Origin: Sulfuricurvum sp.
GTDB taxonomy: Bacteria; Campylobacterota; Campylobacteria; Campylobacterales; Sulfurimonadaceae
Length of the DNA stretch: 43,369 bases
Assembly: GCA_030696775.1 (NCBI GenBank)
Contig: JAUYRN010000013.1
Coordinates: forward strand, 1 to 43,369
Direction of reading: 5' to 3'
The notes under the pieces were generated by a model. The model was not told the DNA's origin and made no database searches. It saw nothing but the letters and a program-made list of their open reading frames with translations. The translations under genes and the position numbers were made by a program. Shown in pieces: positions 14,959-23,340 of the stretch; position 1 is the stretch's first letter; each line of letters starts with the position of its first letter.

Positions 14959-16151
14959 GAAAATATGCAGCAGGAATACTCAAAGAATTTTGGCTTTTAA
15001 AACGCGACATTCATGCACTGATGGTGTTGTTCGTGATGCCGTCATTGTTTATACTGATTATGAGTTTGGCAATGAGGGATGCATTTTCTCAAAATTCTGA
15101 AGTACATTTTAAAGCGATGGTTGCATGTGAAGAAAATAGCAGCGCATCCCGTGATTTTTTAGCGCATCTCAAAGCGATCAAAGGATTTGAGTGGAGCGAA
15201 GGAAAATCGACGCAGCTTCCTGCTTTGATGATGGAACACGAGGTTTTGTTAGGGGTTATCGTTCGTGCTGGGTTTGACGAAGCAACTCATAAAAACAGTT
15301 CACAAAATCCAAAGCTAACACTCCTGATTGCCCCTGAGTCAACTCCGGTGGCAAAGATATTATTTGAAACAGCAGTGGCCGGAACAGCAGCTAAAATCAA
15401 TATGGTCAATCAAATGAGTTCGCTCAATCCATGGATGACGAGAGAAGAAAAAGAAGAAGCATTGGTGGAGAAAGTTTGGTTTGAAGAACACTTTTTACAG
15501 GGTAAGGATACGACGGATATCCGTCCGACCTCTGTTCAGCAAAGTGTCCCCGCATGGCTTATTTTTTCGATGTTTTTTATCATCATTCCCATCTCTAATA
15601 CCTTTGTCAATGAACGTCGTCTCGGAACATTGGCTCGGCTTGCAGTCATGAATGTGTCGATCGGAAATCTTCTTGTTTCCAAAATGATTCCTTATTTTGT
15701 TATCAACCAAATACAGTTTATTGCCATGCTTATGGTGGGAATGTTTATCGTTCCTTTATTTGGAGGGGATGCATTGCGTATTGGTGATAATATAGGTGCA
15801 TTACTGGTGGTTTCATCCGTCTTGAGTTTTGCCTCTATTTCGTATGCTCTTGCTCTGGCATCGTTTGTCCGTACCACCGATCAGGCTGTTACTATTGGAG
15901 GCGTGCTTAATATTATCTTTGCAGCCATAGGAGGGATTATGATACCGTTGTTTGTAATGCCTCCGTTTATGCAGCAATTGGCACTTTTTTCACCCATGTC
16001 ATGGGGATTGGAATCATTTTTAGCCATCTTTTTGCATAATAGCGGATTAAATGATATTTGGCTCTCTTTAGGAGCTCTTATTCTTTTTGGCAGTTTTTGT
16101 TTGGGACTTGCTGCTTGGAAATTAAATCGTGAATTGAAGGAGGCTCAATGA
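14955..16151 (+). CDS. ABC-2-type transporter permease
   Basis: A 398-residue membrane subunit of the ABC exporter. One N-terminal membrane helix (about 21-42) is followed by a roughly 150-residue non-membrane domain, expected in the periplasm. Five or six C-terminal helices begin at about residue 195 (SVPAWLIFSMFFIIIPISNTF) and include GGIMIPLFVMPPFMQQLALFSPMSWGLE, the typical ABC-2 signature region. This 1+5 layout with a large extracytoplasmic domain matches the YhhJ/YbhR/DrrB-like ABC2 membrane family. Its partner is the ATPase encoded just upstream. The substrate is unknown. The product of the cluster, or a lipid-linked precursor, is the obvious candidate. Confidence 0.9.
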   Translation: MRKYAAGILKEFWLLKRDIHALMVLFVMPSLFILIMSLAMRDAFSQNSEVHFKAMVACEENSSASRDFLAHLKAIKGFEWSEGKSTQLPALMMEHEVLLGVIVRAGFDEATHKNSSQNPKLTLLIAPESTPVAKILFETAVAGTAAKINMVNQMSSLNPWMTREEKEEALVEKVWFEEHFLQGKDTTDIRPTSVQQSVPAWLIFSMFFIIIPISNTFVNERRLGTLARLAVMNVSIGNLLVSKMIPYFVINQIQFIAMLMVGMFIVPLFGGDALRIGDNIGALLVVSSVLSFASISYALALASFVRTTDQAVTIGGVLNIIFAAIGGIMIPLFVMPPFMQQLALFSPMSWGLESFLAIFLHNSGLNDIWLSLGALILFGSFCLGLAAWKLNRELKEAQ

Positions 16152-16414
16152 GTGGATCACAGGATAATGAATTTAAAACAGCACTCAAAAAGCTGATTAT
16201 TGAGGCATGCGATAAAGATATTGCACCTGAAGAGATTGATGATACCGAACCTATGTTTGGTGATGCTTCAGCACTTGCGTTAGATTCAATGGATGCTTTG
16301 CAGCTTTCAATGGAGATACAGAAAGTTTATGGTGTTGTGTTAGCGGATAGTAAAGAACTTCGTCGAGTCTTCACGTCAATCAATGCTCTTGCCGATTATA
16401 TAAAGCCTGAGTAA
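16148..16414 (+). CDS. acyl carrier protein 3
   Basis: An 88-residue acyl carrier protein. The phosphopantetheine serine is Ser47 in LALDSMDALQLS. The variant LALDSM, in place of the usual GLDSL, together with a longer acidic loop before it (PEEIDDTEPMFGD), sets it apart from the other two ACPs. It resembles ACP 2 in that loop, so these two could share a recent origin. It directly precedes a ketosynthase/chain-length-factor pair, which is the likely partner. Four-base overlap with the permease stop. Confidence 0.92.
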   Translation: MSGSQDNEFKTALKKLIIEACDKDIAPEEIDDTEPMFGDASALALDSMDALQLSMEIQKVYGVVLADSKELRRVFTSINALADYIKPE

Positions 16415-17563
16415 ATGAACTCTTCCGTTTATGTCCGTGAGGCAGTTTCCTTTTGCTCTCTTGGCAATACCGCTGCGGAAATCACACAAAATTTTCACGC
16501 TGAATTCCCCAAAGCGTTCAAAGAGCTACGCTTTGGTTCTCAAATCATTTCGCGTGAATATCGAGAAATGCAGGAGAAAAAAGTTACTCAAACCGATGAA
16601 TTTTATACCATACTAAAGCAGCTTCTATCGGAGTTGATTAAAACGTCGAATTTAACGGAAGAAGAACTCTCTCAATGTGCCCTTTTGCTTGGCTCAACGT
16701 CGATGAATATTCCTTGCTCTGAATCTTTTTTTCGTGAACAGACCGATCAAAGGATGTTACCTTATATCGGCTATGGAGAGATTGGTGAGCAACTGAGTAT
16801 GTCCTTTGGTATTGGGGGGGAAGTGTCGTTTTTTACAACGGCCTGCACTTCATCAGCTAATGCTCTTTTATATGCGCAACGAGGAGTAGCCTCGGGAACA
16901 TTTAAGCGTGCAATTGTTGTAGGTTTTGAGTTTTACAATGAATTAACGATGGCAGGATTTGAGACACTTGGATTATTGAGCCTTGAGGGATGCCGCCCTT
17001 TTGATGCAAATCGATGCGGGATTGTACTTGGAGAGGGATGTGCCGCAGTTTTAATAGATACTGTTGCATCGTCCTACTCAACACAACTTTTACTGCGAGG
17101 CGGAGCTTCAGGGTGTGATATTGTTAGTCCAACATCGCATGGCATTGACGGTGCAGTTGTGGCTGAAACGATTAAAAATGCACTGAGTGACGCAAAAAAA
17201 TCCCTCAAAGATGTGAAGCTAATCAAAGCTCATGGAACGGGAACTGAAAATAATGATTGGGCAGAAGGGAGGGGACTGGAGCAATCTTTTGAGCGTGTTC
17301 CTTCGATTGTCGGACTAAAACCTTTTCTTGGGCATACGCTTGGTGGGTGCGGAGCTATTGAACTTAGTGTTCTTTGGTTTTGTATGCGAGAGGGATTTGT
17401 GCCAAAAACAAAGGGCTTTGAATGTACTGATAATCGTATTAATATCTCGCCTTGTGTTGAAGAACAAGAAGCAGATGAAGGAATTTTACTTTTGAATCAT
17501 TTCGGTTTCGGGGGCAGTGGGGTAGTTCTCGTTGCCCAGTTTCAAAACAAAGCAGACGCATGA
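16415..17563 (+). CDS. beta-ketoacyl-ACP synthase, ketosynthase partner of a heterodimer (ApeO-like)
   Basis: A 382-residue ketosynthase with the complete triad: Cys144 in TTACTSSANAL, His273 in IKAHGTGTENND and His307 in KPFLGHTLGGCG. The next gene, overlapping by four bases, encodes a short ketosynthase-like protein without catalytic cysteine. This is the arrangement of heterodimeric ketosynthase/chain-length-factor pairs such as ApeO-ApeC in aryl polyene biosynthesis. I infer that this enzyme extends the polyene with length set by its partner. The ATG follows the ACP stop immediately. Confidence 0.9.
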   Translation: MNSSVYVREAVSFCSLGNTAAEITQNFHAEFPKAFKELRFGSQIISREYREMQEKKVTQTDEFYTILKQLLSELIKTSNLTEEELSQCALLLGSTSMNIPCSESFFREQTDQRMLPYIGYGEIGEQLSMSFGIGGEVSFFTTACTSSANALLYAQRGVASGTFKRAIVVGFEFYNELTMAGFETLGLLSLEGCRPFDANRCGIVLGEGCAAVLIDTVASSYSTQLLLRGGASGCDIVSPTSHGIDGAVVAETIKNALSDAKKSLKDVKLIKAHGTGTENNDWAEGRGLEQSFERVPSIVGLKPFLGHTLGGCGAIELSVLWFCMREGFVPKTKGFECTDNRINISPCVEEQEADEGILLLNHFGFGGSGVVLVAQFQNKADA

Positions 17564-18369
17564 AACGGTTGTACATCGAAGCCGTCTCTTTACTGATCCA
17601 AGAAGTGAGCGCAACCAGTACAGAGTTAAAAAAAGAGCTTGAACACACTGCAGGGCAAAAGTTTCGTCGTATTAATCATTTTGTTCTTTTGGCGTTGACA
17701 GCGGTTTTTAGGCTTCCTAATCTCTCTAGGATTGATCCTAAGTGCTCATTGTACCTAGGAACATCCAATGGATGCGCACGCGATACGCTCAATATGCTGG
17801 AACAGATGTATCGAGATACACAGCTTCCGATGCCGTTTACATTTATGGGTATATCTACCAATATGGCAGGCTTTCATATTGGACAAAATTTGAGATTATC
17901 AGGGAGTAATCTTACTGTTTCGAACATTTATGACCCTTTTGGACAAGCTTTGGCATTAGCATGCATGGATATAGAAATGGGAAAAGTGTCTTCAGCCCTA
18001 GTGGGATGCGTGGATGAAGGGGTATTTCCGCTCGATGAATTTAAGCGAGTAACGCACAAAAATAAAAACGATTGCTTGCTAGAAGGAGGTGGATGGCTAA
18101 AGCTTTCATTGGCGTGTGTCAATCCATTGGCCGTCATTATTGCTCGAGAATCGTTTAAGACACTAGCAGCAGTTGAAGATTATTGTGGACAACAGGCATT
18201 GAATGAGCCGCTTACCGTGATACGAAATAGAGACTCAGGTTATGTTGGCGCAAGTGGCGGGATTGATTTTGTACAAGCACTTTTAACGCAGCGAAGCGGC
18301 ATAATAGCGCTGATTTCACAAACTGGATTGATGCATTTTTCGGTGACACTAACTCGAATATTAGGGTAG
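17560..18369 (+). CDS. chain-length-factor-like ketosynthase homologue (ApeC-like)
   Basis: A 269-residue protein corresponding to the N-terminal half of a ketosynthase fold (Ketoacyl-synt_2-like). It has LYLGTSNGCARDTL, then MGISTNMAGFHIGQNLRLSGSNLTVSN, then QALALACMDIEMG. At the place of the catalytic cysteine, by alignment of the QAL motif with the NAL of its upstream partner, stands Tyr124. The two catalytic-histidine regions are missing because the protein is shorter. Such proteins form inactive partners that shape the acyl pocket in aryl polyene ketosynthase heterodimers. Overlaps the ketosynthase gene by four bases. Confidence 0.75.
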   Translation: MKRLYIEAVSLLIQEVSATSTELKKELEHTAGQKFRRINHFVLLALTAVFRLPNLSRIDPKCSLYLGTSNGCARDTLNMLEQMYRDTQLPMPFTFMGISTNMAGFHIGQNLRLSGSNLTVSNIYDPFGQALALACMDIEMGKVSSALVGCVDEGVFPLDEFKRVTHKNKNDCLLEGGGWLKLSLACVNPLAVIIARESFKTLAAVEDYCGQQALNEPLTVIRNRDSGYVGASGGIDFVQALLTQRSGIIALISQTGLMHFSVTLTRILG

Positions 18370-18375
18370 TTTGAT

Positions 18376-18381
18376 TATAAT
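18376..18381 (+). promoter_or_regulatory. internal promoter -10 candidate
   Basis: TATAAT in TTGATTATAAT, 31 bases before the halogenase-like gene start, in a 42-base gap that is the longest in this part of the operon. An AAAGG ribosome-binding site is at 18401-18405. Confidence 0.4.
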
Positions 18382-18411
18382 AAATAGAATTAAATCTCAT
18401 AAAGGTATGAC

Positions 18412-19647
18412 ATGGAAGCCAAGACAATAGTATCGGATGTTTTGATTATCGGAGGGGGACCGGCAGGTTCAATCGCGGCCGCTTCATTGGTTCAAAAAGG
18501 ATATTCGGTAAGTGTTGTTGAAAAAGTTCCTTTTCCCCGTTTTGTTATCGGAGAATCATTATTACCGCGATGCAATGAGCTTTTAGAGATGAACGGGATG
18601 CTTGAGATGGTAGACAATCATGGCTTCACAGTTAAGCGGGGTGCGGCTTTTGATATGCATGGTGTTTTGGAATCGTATGATTTTAGTGAAAACATCGGTC
18701 AAAAATTTGGGACATCGTATCAGGTCAAGCGCGAAGAATTTGATGATTTACTCTTAAAACAAGCGGTTGGTTTTGGCGCAACACTGTTTGAAGAGACGGA
18801 AATCACCGCATTTGATCCTGAAACTACAACGGCTGCAGCGGTGGATAAAGAGGGAAATCTCCTGACGTTTAAAGCCAAATTCGCCCTCGATGCTTCGGGC
18901 TACGGTCGTGTATTTCCCCGTCTTTTGGGATTGGATGAACCCAGTGAACTTAAAGTCAGAAGCGCAGTCTTTACCCGAATAACGGGTGATATTCGTCCGA
19001 CTGATGAGACGGAGGGGTACATTTATATCTATGTACACGGAAATAATGATGCGTGGATTTGGTGTATTCCTTTCTCTGATGGGATAACGTCGGTCGGGGT
19101 TGTGTGTACGGAGGAGTATTTCAGCTCTTTTGGACTTGAAAACGAAGCCTTTTGGGATGAAATCATCAATTCAACGGTGGGAGCAAAAGAACGATTTGCC
19201 AATGCCGTTAAAATCGTTCCCGTTGGAAAAATAGATGGATACAGTGCCAATGTTAAATCGATGGTAGGGAAAAATTACTGCATGGCAGGAAATGCGACGG
19301 AGTTTTTGGATCCTGTCTTCTCCTCAGGCGTGACGCTGGCGCTCGAATCGGGCAATCAAGCAGCGATTTTGATTGATAAGCAGCTCAAAGGTGAAGCGGT
19401 TGACTGGGAGAGTGAATATGTCGCGTACATGATGACTGGGATCAATGTGTTCCGTGAATTTGTCGGTGCGTGGTACGATGGACGGCTTCAAAGTATTTTT
19501 TGTGTTGAGGAAAAACCGGAGAAAATCAAGCGGGCTATTGCGTCGATTTTGGGCGGATACGTTTGGGATAATAACAATATTTTTGTAAAAAATCCAAAAA
19601 GTGCAATGGCAGCCGTTATTTCACAAATAACACCCAAAGGGCTTTAA
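18412..19647 (+). CDS. flavin-dependent halogenase-like oxidoreductase
   Basis: A 411-residue FAD-binding protein of the flavin-dependent halogenase superfamily. Marks in order: FAD-binding GGGPAG (14-19); VEKVPFPRFVIGESLLP (36-52), a hallmark of the group; Lys75 in GFTVKRGAAF, at the position of the catalytic lysine region; WIWCIP (215-220), matching the halogenase WxWxIP motif; and FLDPVFSSG (298-306), matching the Fx.Px.Sx.G halogenase motif. It could chlorinate or brominate a phenolic ring of a carrier-bound intermediate; some flexirubins are chlorinated and xanthomonadins brominated. The related geranylgeranyl-reductase-type enzymes lack WxWxIP, so a halogenase is favoured. The stop overlaps the next start by one base. 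Confidence 0.78.
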   Translation: MEAKTIVSDVLIIGGGPAGSIAAASLVQKGYSVSVVEKVPFPRFVIGESLLPRCNELLEMNGMLEMVDNHGFTVKRGAAFDMHGVLESYDFSENIGQKFGTSYQVKREEFDDLLLKQAVGFGATLFEETEITAFDPETTTAAAVDKEGNLLTFKAKFALDASGYGRVFPRLLGLDEPSELKVRSAVFTRITGDIRPTDETEGYIYIYVHGNNDAWIWCIPFSDGITSVGVVCTEEYFSSFGLENEAFWDEIINSTVGAKERFANAVKIVPVGKIDGYSANVKSMVGKNYCMAGNATEFLDPVFSSGVTLALESGNQAAILIDKQLKGEAVDWESEYVAYMMTGINVFREFVGAWYDGRLQSIFCVEEKPEKIKRAIASILGGYVWDNNNIFVKNPKSAMAAVISQITPKGL

Positions 19648-20726
19648 TGAATAATTTTTTCGATGTTTCTAAAATATCAGCGGCACAAGCACAGTATGAA
19701 GCCCAAAAAATCGCTTTTGCCCCCATCGTTTTTCAATCAGTACGAGTATTGCGTGATAGCGGTATCCTCAAGACTCTTCATGAAAATAAATCAGGGATGA
19801 GCATTGATGCAGTTGCCCAGCACCTATCCATAACCCCTTATGCTGTTACCGTATTGTTAGAGACCGGTTTCAGTGCGGGCGTGGTTGCCAAAAATGAGGA
19901 GATTTTTTCCCTTACAAAAATCGGATATTTTCTCCTCAATGACCCCATGACCCGTATCAACATGGATTACAACCATTACGTCAATTATTTGGGACTGTAT
20001 GAGTTGGATAAGGCGGTAAAAGAGGGTGAACCTGCTGGATTAAAAGTATTTGGAGAGTGGGAGACGATTTATCCTGGGTTAACATCACTGCCTGAGGATG
20101 CGAAAAAAGCATGGTTTGATTTTGACCATTTTTATTCCGATTCCGCCTTTGGGGAAGCGCTTAAGATTATGGGGCAAAAGTCCCCGAAACGCCTTCTGGA
20201 TATAGGGGGAAATACCGGACGGTTTTCACGTCTTTGTGCACAAACGCTCTTGGAGTGTCACGTCACCATCGTTGATTTGCCCCAACAGCTCGCTGTGGCA
20301 TCGGTAGAAAATGAAGAGGCGGGATTATCAGCGCGAATCGACACGTATGCAGCTGATATGCTCAAAGAAGATACTCGTTTGCCAAGCGGATATGATGCGG
20401 CATGGATGAGTCAGTTTTTGGACTGTTTCGGGGAGGAAGATATTGTAAAAATTCTCTCTAAAATAGAGCGTTCGATAGACGACAAGGGGAAAATCTACAT
20501 CTTAGAACCGATGTGGGATCGACAAAAATACGAAACATCCGCCTACTGTCTCATCAATACTTCTCCTTATTTTACCGCTATGGCAAACGGTAAAAGCAAG
20601 ATGTTTAATCTGGGTGAATTGACTCGCTGTATTGTCAAAGCAGGATTAGTCATTAGTGAAATTCATGATAATGTCGGCTTTTGCCATTCATTAATCGTGT
20701 GCGAAAAAAAATCAAAAGGTGAGTAA
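19647..20726 (+). CDS. SAM-dependent methyltransferase of the O-methyltransferase fold
   Basis: A 359-residue class I methyltransferase with an N-terminal winged-helix dimerisation domain (about 25-100, SIDAVAQHLSITPYAVTVLLETG). The SAM-binding motif LLDIGGNTGR is at 183-192 and DLP follows in the acidic loop. In classical members of this family the catalytic base is a histidine in an LHDW-type motif. Here the corresponding segment reads FLDCFGEEDI, with no histidine. This may mean a different chemistry, for example C-methylation of the aryl ring, or a substrate-assisted O-methylation. Aryl polyenes are commonly methylated on the ring and flexirubins can carry a ring methyl. It belongs to the halogenase-methyltransferase-export block. 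Confidence 0.85.
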   Translation: MNNFFDVSKISAAQAQYEAQKIAFAPIVFQSVRVLRDSGILKTLHENKSGMSIDAVAQHLSITPYAVTVLLETGFSAGVVAKNEEIFSLTKIGYFLLNDPMTRINMDYNHYVNYLGLYELDKAVKEGEPAGLKVFGEWETIYPGLTSLPEDAKKAWFDFDHFYSDSAFGEALKIMGQKSPKRLLDIGGNTGRFSRLCAQTLLECHVTIVDLPQQLAVASVENEEAGLSARIDTYAADMLKEDTRLPSGYDAAWMSQFLDCFGEEDIVKILSKIERSIDDKGKIYILEPMWDRQKYETSAYCLINTSPYFTAMANGKSKMFNLGELTRCIVKAGLVISEIHDNVGFCHSLIVCEKKSKGE

Positions 20727-21206
20727 ATGAGAGTATGGTTTGTTTTAATTTTTTTAGTCGGGTCATTATGGGCAAAAGGCGAATTTACCGAGAAACGTTA
20801 TATTTATGCGTTGGATAAAACGACAATTTTCAAAGGGTCGATTCTCATCACCGACGACTCAACCATTGTCCGTTATACCTCACCAGAGAAAAAAATCTTG
20901 ACCCAAACGGGCAAAACTCTCACAATCGAAGATGTAGAAGCCAAAACATCCCAAACGATTGATCTCTCCAAACGCATTGATATGAGTTTGTATTTTAGTT
21001 TTATGCGCTCCATCAATAAAAAAGATTTTACGGGACTAAAAACCTATTTTGAGATAAACAAAGAGGGAAATACTTACCATCTCTCACCAAAATCCGATGT
21101 GAAACGGGCAATTGCAAAAATGGAAATCACCATGCGCAATGATGAAATGAAACGTATGGTTATCTATTTTACCAATGAGGACGTTATTGAAATTGAAACA
21201 CTTTGA
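20727..21206 (+). CDS. LolA-like periplasmic carrier (ApeL-like)
   Basis: A 159-residue secreted protein. The N-terminal signal peptide ends at about residue 16 (SLWA before KGEF). The rest is a beta-rich LolA/LolB-like barrel, seen from ERY-IYALDKTTIFKGSILI followed by repeated strands and a two-charge helix. LolA-like proteins in aryl polyene loci are thought to carry the lipidated pigment across the periplasm to the outer membrane. It lies directly before the MMPL exporter gene, which overlaps it by 32 bases, the same order as apeL-apeM. It starts right after the methyltransferase stop. Confidence 0.8.
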   Translation: MRVWFVLIFLVGSLWAKGEFTEKRYIYALDKTTIFKGSILITDDSTIVRYTSPEKKILTQTGKTLTIEDVEAKTSQTIDLSKRIDMSLYFSFMRSINKKDFTGLKTYFEINKEGNTYHLSPKSDVKRAIAKMEITMRNDEMKRMVIYFTNEDVIEIETL

Positions 21207-23340
21207 ACGTCTCCGTTTTCTTATTGTCGCTCTTGTTTTTATAGCGATTGGAATCACACTTTTTATCAAATATCCGCTACAAGGCGATATTTCCAAAGCA
21301 CTTCCCGAAGATAAAGCAACGGGGATTTTATCGCTTTATAATCAGTTTGATTCGTCCAAAAAACTATTGGTATTGGTAGAAGGATTTACTCCGGAGAGCC
21401 TGGAAAAAGCCAATACGATAAAAGAGAAATTGTCCCAACTAAGCCAAGTGGAGAGTGTCTATTTCGGAACGTCCGATATTGACCCCAAAGTGCGGGAGTA
21501 TTTGGCGAAGAACTGGTACTATTTATCGGACTTTAATGCTACAGTATTGAGCAGGGATGAGGTCAAAAACAGACTGGTTGCACTCTCGGCTAAAATGCTA
21601 GAGGGGGGTGCGTATACGCAAGTTGATACGACCGACCCTTTGGGATTGTTCGAAGACCCGTCGTTTATGCAAGGGGCGCAAAAAGATGGGATGATGATTG
21701 TCCCAAACAAAGGATATTGTGTCATAGCCTCTATCCGTCCCTCAGTGGGAGATATGGAAGGTTCGCGTAAACTGTATGATGAGGTGAACACGGCATTGGC
21801 CCCTTATAAAGAGGGAATTGTTGTCTTTAGCCCTAACTTTTACAGCGTTGAAAACTCTGCGTACATTCAAAGTGATGTGGAAAAGATTACCGCCGTTACC
21901 ATCGTGATACTCATTGGTGTTTATTTTTTCTTACTTCGTAATAAAGTGATGCTGATTTTTAGTCTGAGTACCCTTTTTCTCTCAGGACTTATGGCGATTT
22001 TGGCAGTAAAACTGATTTTTGCGGATGTGTCAATGTTGGTGGTGGCTTTTGGTGCGGGGATCGCCACGATTGCCGAGGATTATCTTTTTATGCTTTTTTT
22101 GAATGATGATTACAAAAACCGCCGTTTTAATTGGGCTGTTTTTTGGGGATTTGTAGCGACAGAAGTGGGCTTAGCTTCTTTGACTTTTATTGATTTTCCT
22201 CTTATTTCGCAGCTGGCACTTTTCGCCTTTATCTCGTTGGCTCTTTCGTATCTCATCTTTGCCTTTGTCTTTCCCAGATTGGCATTTTATCATGAGGACG
22301 TACCCAAAAAAAGTGATCTGTTTTTTGAGAAATTATGCAATCTTCGCCGTATTCCTCCGAGTGTTTTTACCATTCTTTCGCTTCTTTTGGTGGCATTGTC
22401 GATGTCACATCTGACATTTGACTCCAATTTTCGCCATTTGGATTATCAAAACCAACCCCTTTTGGAAGCCGAAAAACTGTTTGCCGAGACGTTGGGAGAA
22501 GACAGAATCCCCATCCTTATTGAAGCTAAAAACAGTGAGGAGTTACTAATTCGTGCGGAAATCCTAAAAGTACATGCTCCCAGCAGTTACTCTCTTGCGA
22601 ATATGGCGTTAAGCGGTGCGAAAAGTGCTCAGCGATTGGCTCAAATCCGAAGCTATGATTTTGCTTCGCTTTGTCAAAATTTGGAAGAGACAAGTGCGGA
22701 GGCGGGTTTTAGGAGCGGGATATTTAAAAACGCATACTTACCGCTCCAAGAGCTTTCAGCCTACACTCTCGATACCGGTGCTTTGCGTGTTTTAGGTTCT
22801 GAAATACTTAAAACCCATAACGGTGTCATGAGTTTGGCGTACATCAAAACGGATGAGTTAAAAGCACTTAGCCCGTATCCATTTTTCATAGCGATTGATG
22901 CAAAAGAGATACTTTCTCACAGTGCCACCAATGCCCTCAAAGAGTTTACCACGATATTTGCGATTGGATTTTCTCTTTTACTGATGATCATTATTGCAGT
23001 CACCCGTCGCCGTGCTCTTTATGCTCTTAACTTTCTTTTTTTTCCAATGTCTGTGATTTTAGTAATGTTTGCACTCAGCGGAAGCTTTAATCTGATGCAC
23101 CTTTTTGCTCTCTTTTTGATGATGGTGTACGGGATAGATTATGGGATTTACCTCTCACGCGGAGAGATTTCGAATTCTATGCGGGCAGTGATTTATTCAT
23201 GTTTAACAACTTTTGCAGGATTTGGGGTACTGATTTTAAGCGATGTTCCTGCGGTTCACTCGATAGGGGAAGTGACTATTGTGGGGATTATCGCAATTAT
23301 GATACTGTTTTTTCAAAGAGGTGAGCAATGCCGCGTGTGA
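21175..23340 (+). CDS. MMPL/RND-family exporter (ApeM-like)
   Basis: A 721-residue inner-membrane exporter. TM1 is at about 13-32, then a large periplasmic domain (33-230), helices grouped between about 235 and 370 (VTIVILIGVYFFLLRNKVMLIFSLSTLFLSGLMAIL onward), a second periplasmic domain (about 400-590), and a final helix cluster with FALFLMMVYGIDYGIYLSRG near 640-665. The length, half that of typical RND pumps with full periplasmic pairs, matches MMPL-type exporters of aryl polyene clusters. It should hand the product to the LolA-like protein. ATG at 21175 gives a 32-base overlap; a TTG at 21187 is an alternative start. The 3' end overlaps the ligase gene by 13 bases. Confidence 0.88.
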   Translation: MRTLLKLKHFERLRFLIVALVFIAIGITLFIKYPLQGDISKALPEDKATGILSLYNQFDSSKKLLVLVEGFTPESLEKANTIKEKLSQLSQVESVYFGTSDIDPKVREYLAKNWYYLSDFNATVLSRDEVKNRLVALSAKMLEGGAYTQVDTTDPLGLFEDPSFMQGAQKDGMMIVPNKGYCVIASIRPSVGDMEGSRKLYDEVNTALAPYKEGIVVFSPNFYSVENSAYIQSDVEKITAVTIVILIGVYFFLLRNKVMLIFSLSTLFLSGLMAILAVKLIFADVSMLVVAFGAGIATIAEDYLFMLFLNDDYKNRRFNWAVFWGFVATEVGLASLTFIDFPLISQLALFAFISLALSYLIFAFVFPRLAFYHEDVPKKSDLFFEKLCNLRRIPPSVFTILSLLLVALSMSHLTFDSNFRHLDYQNQPLLEAEKLFAETLGEDRIPILIEAKNSEELLIRAEILKVHAPSSYSLANMALSGAKSAQRLAQIRSYDFASLCQNLEETSAEAGFRSGIFKNAYLPLQELSAYTLDTGALRVLGSEILKTHNGVMSLAYIKTDELKALSPYPFFIAIDAKEILSHSATNALKEFTTIFAIGFSLLLMIIIAVTRRRALYALNFLFFPMSVILVMFALSGSFNLMHLFALFLMMVYGIDYGIYLSRGEISNSMRAVIYSCLTTFAGFGVLILSDVPAVHSIGEVTIVGIIAIMILFFQRGEQCRV

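Noticed and set aside
18412..19647. Geranylgeranyl reductase-type enzyme
   Set aside because: Both halogenase-specific motifs (WxWxIP and Fx.Px.Sx.G) are present, and no isoprenoid genes are nearby.
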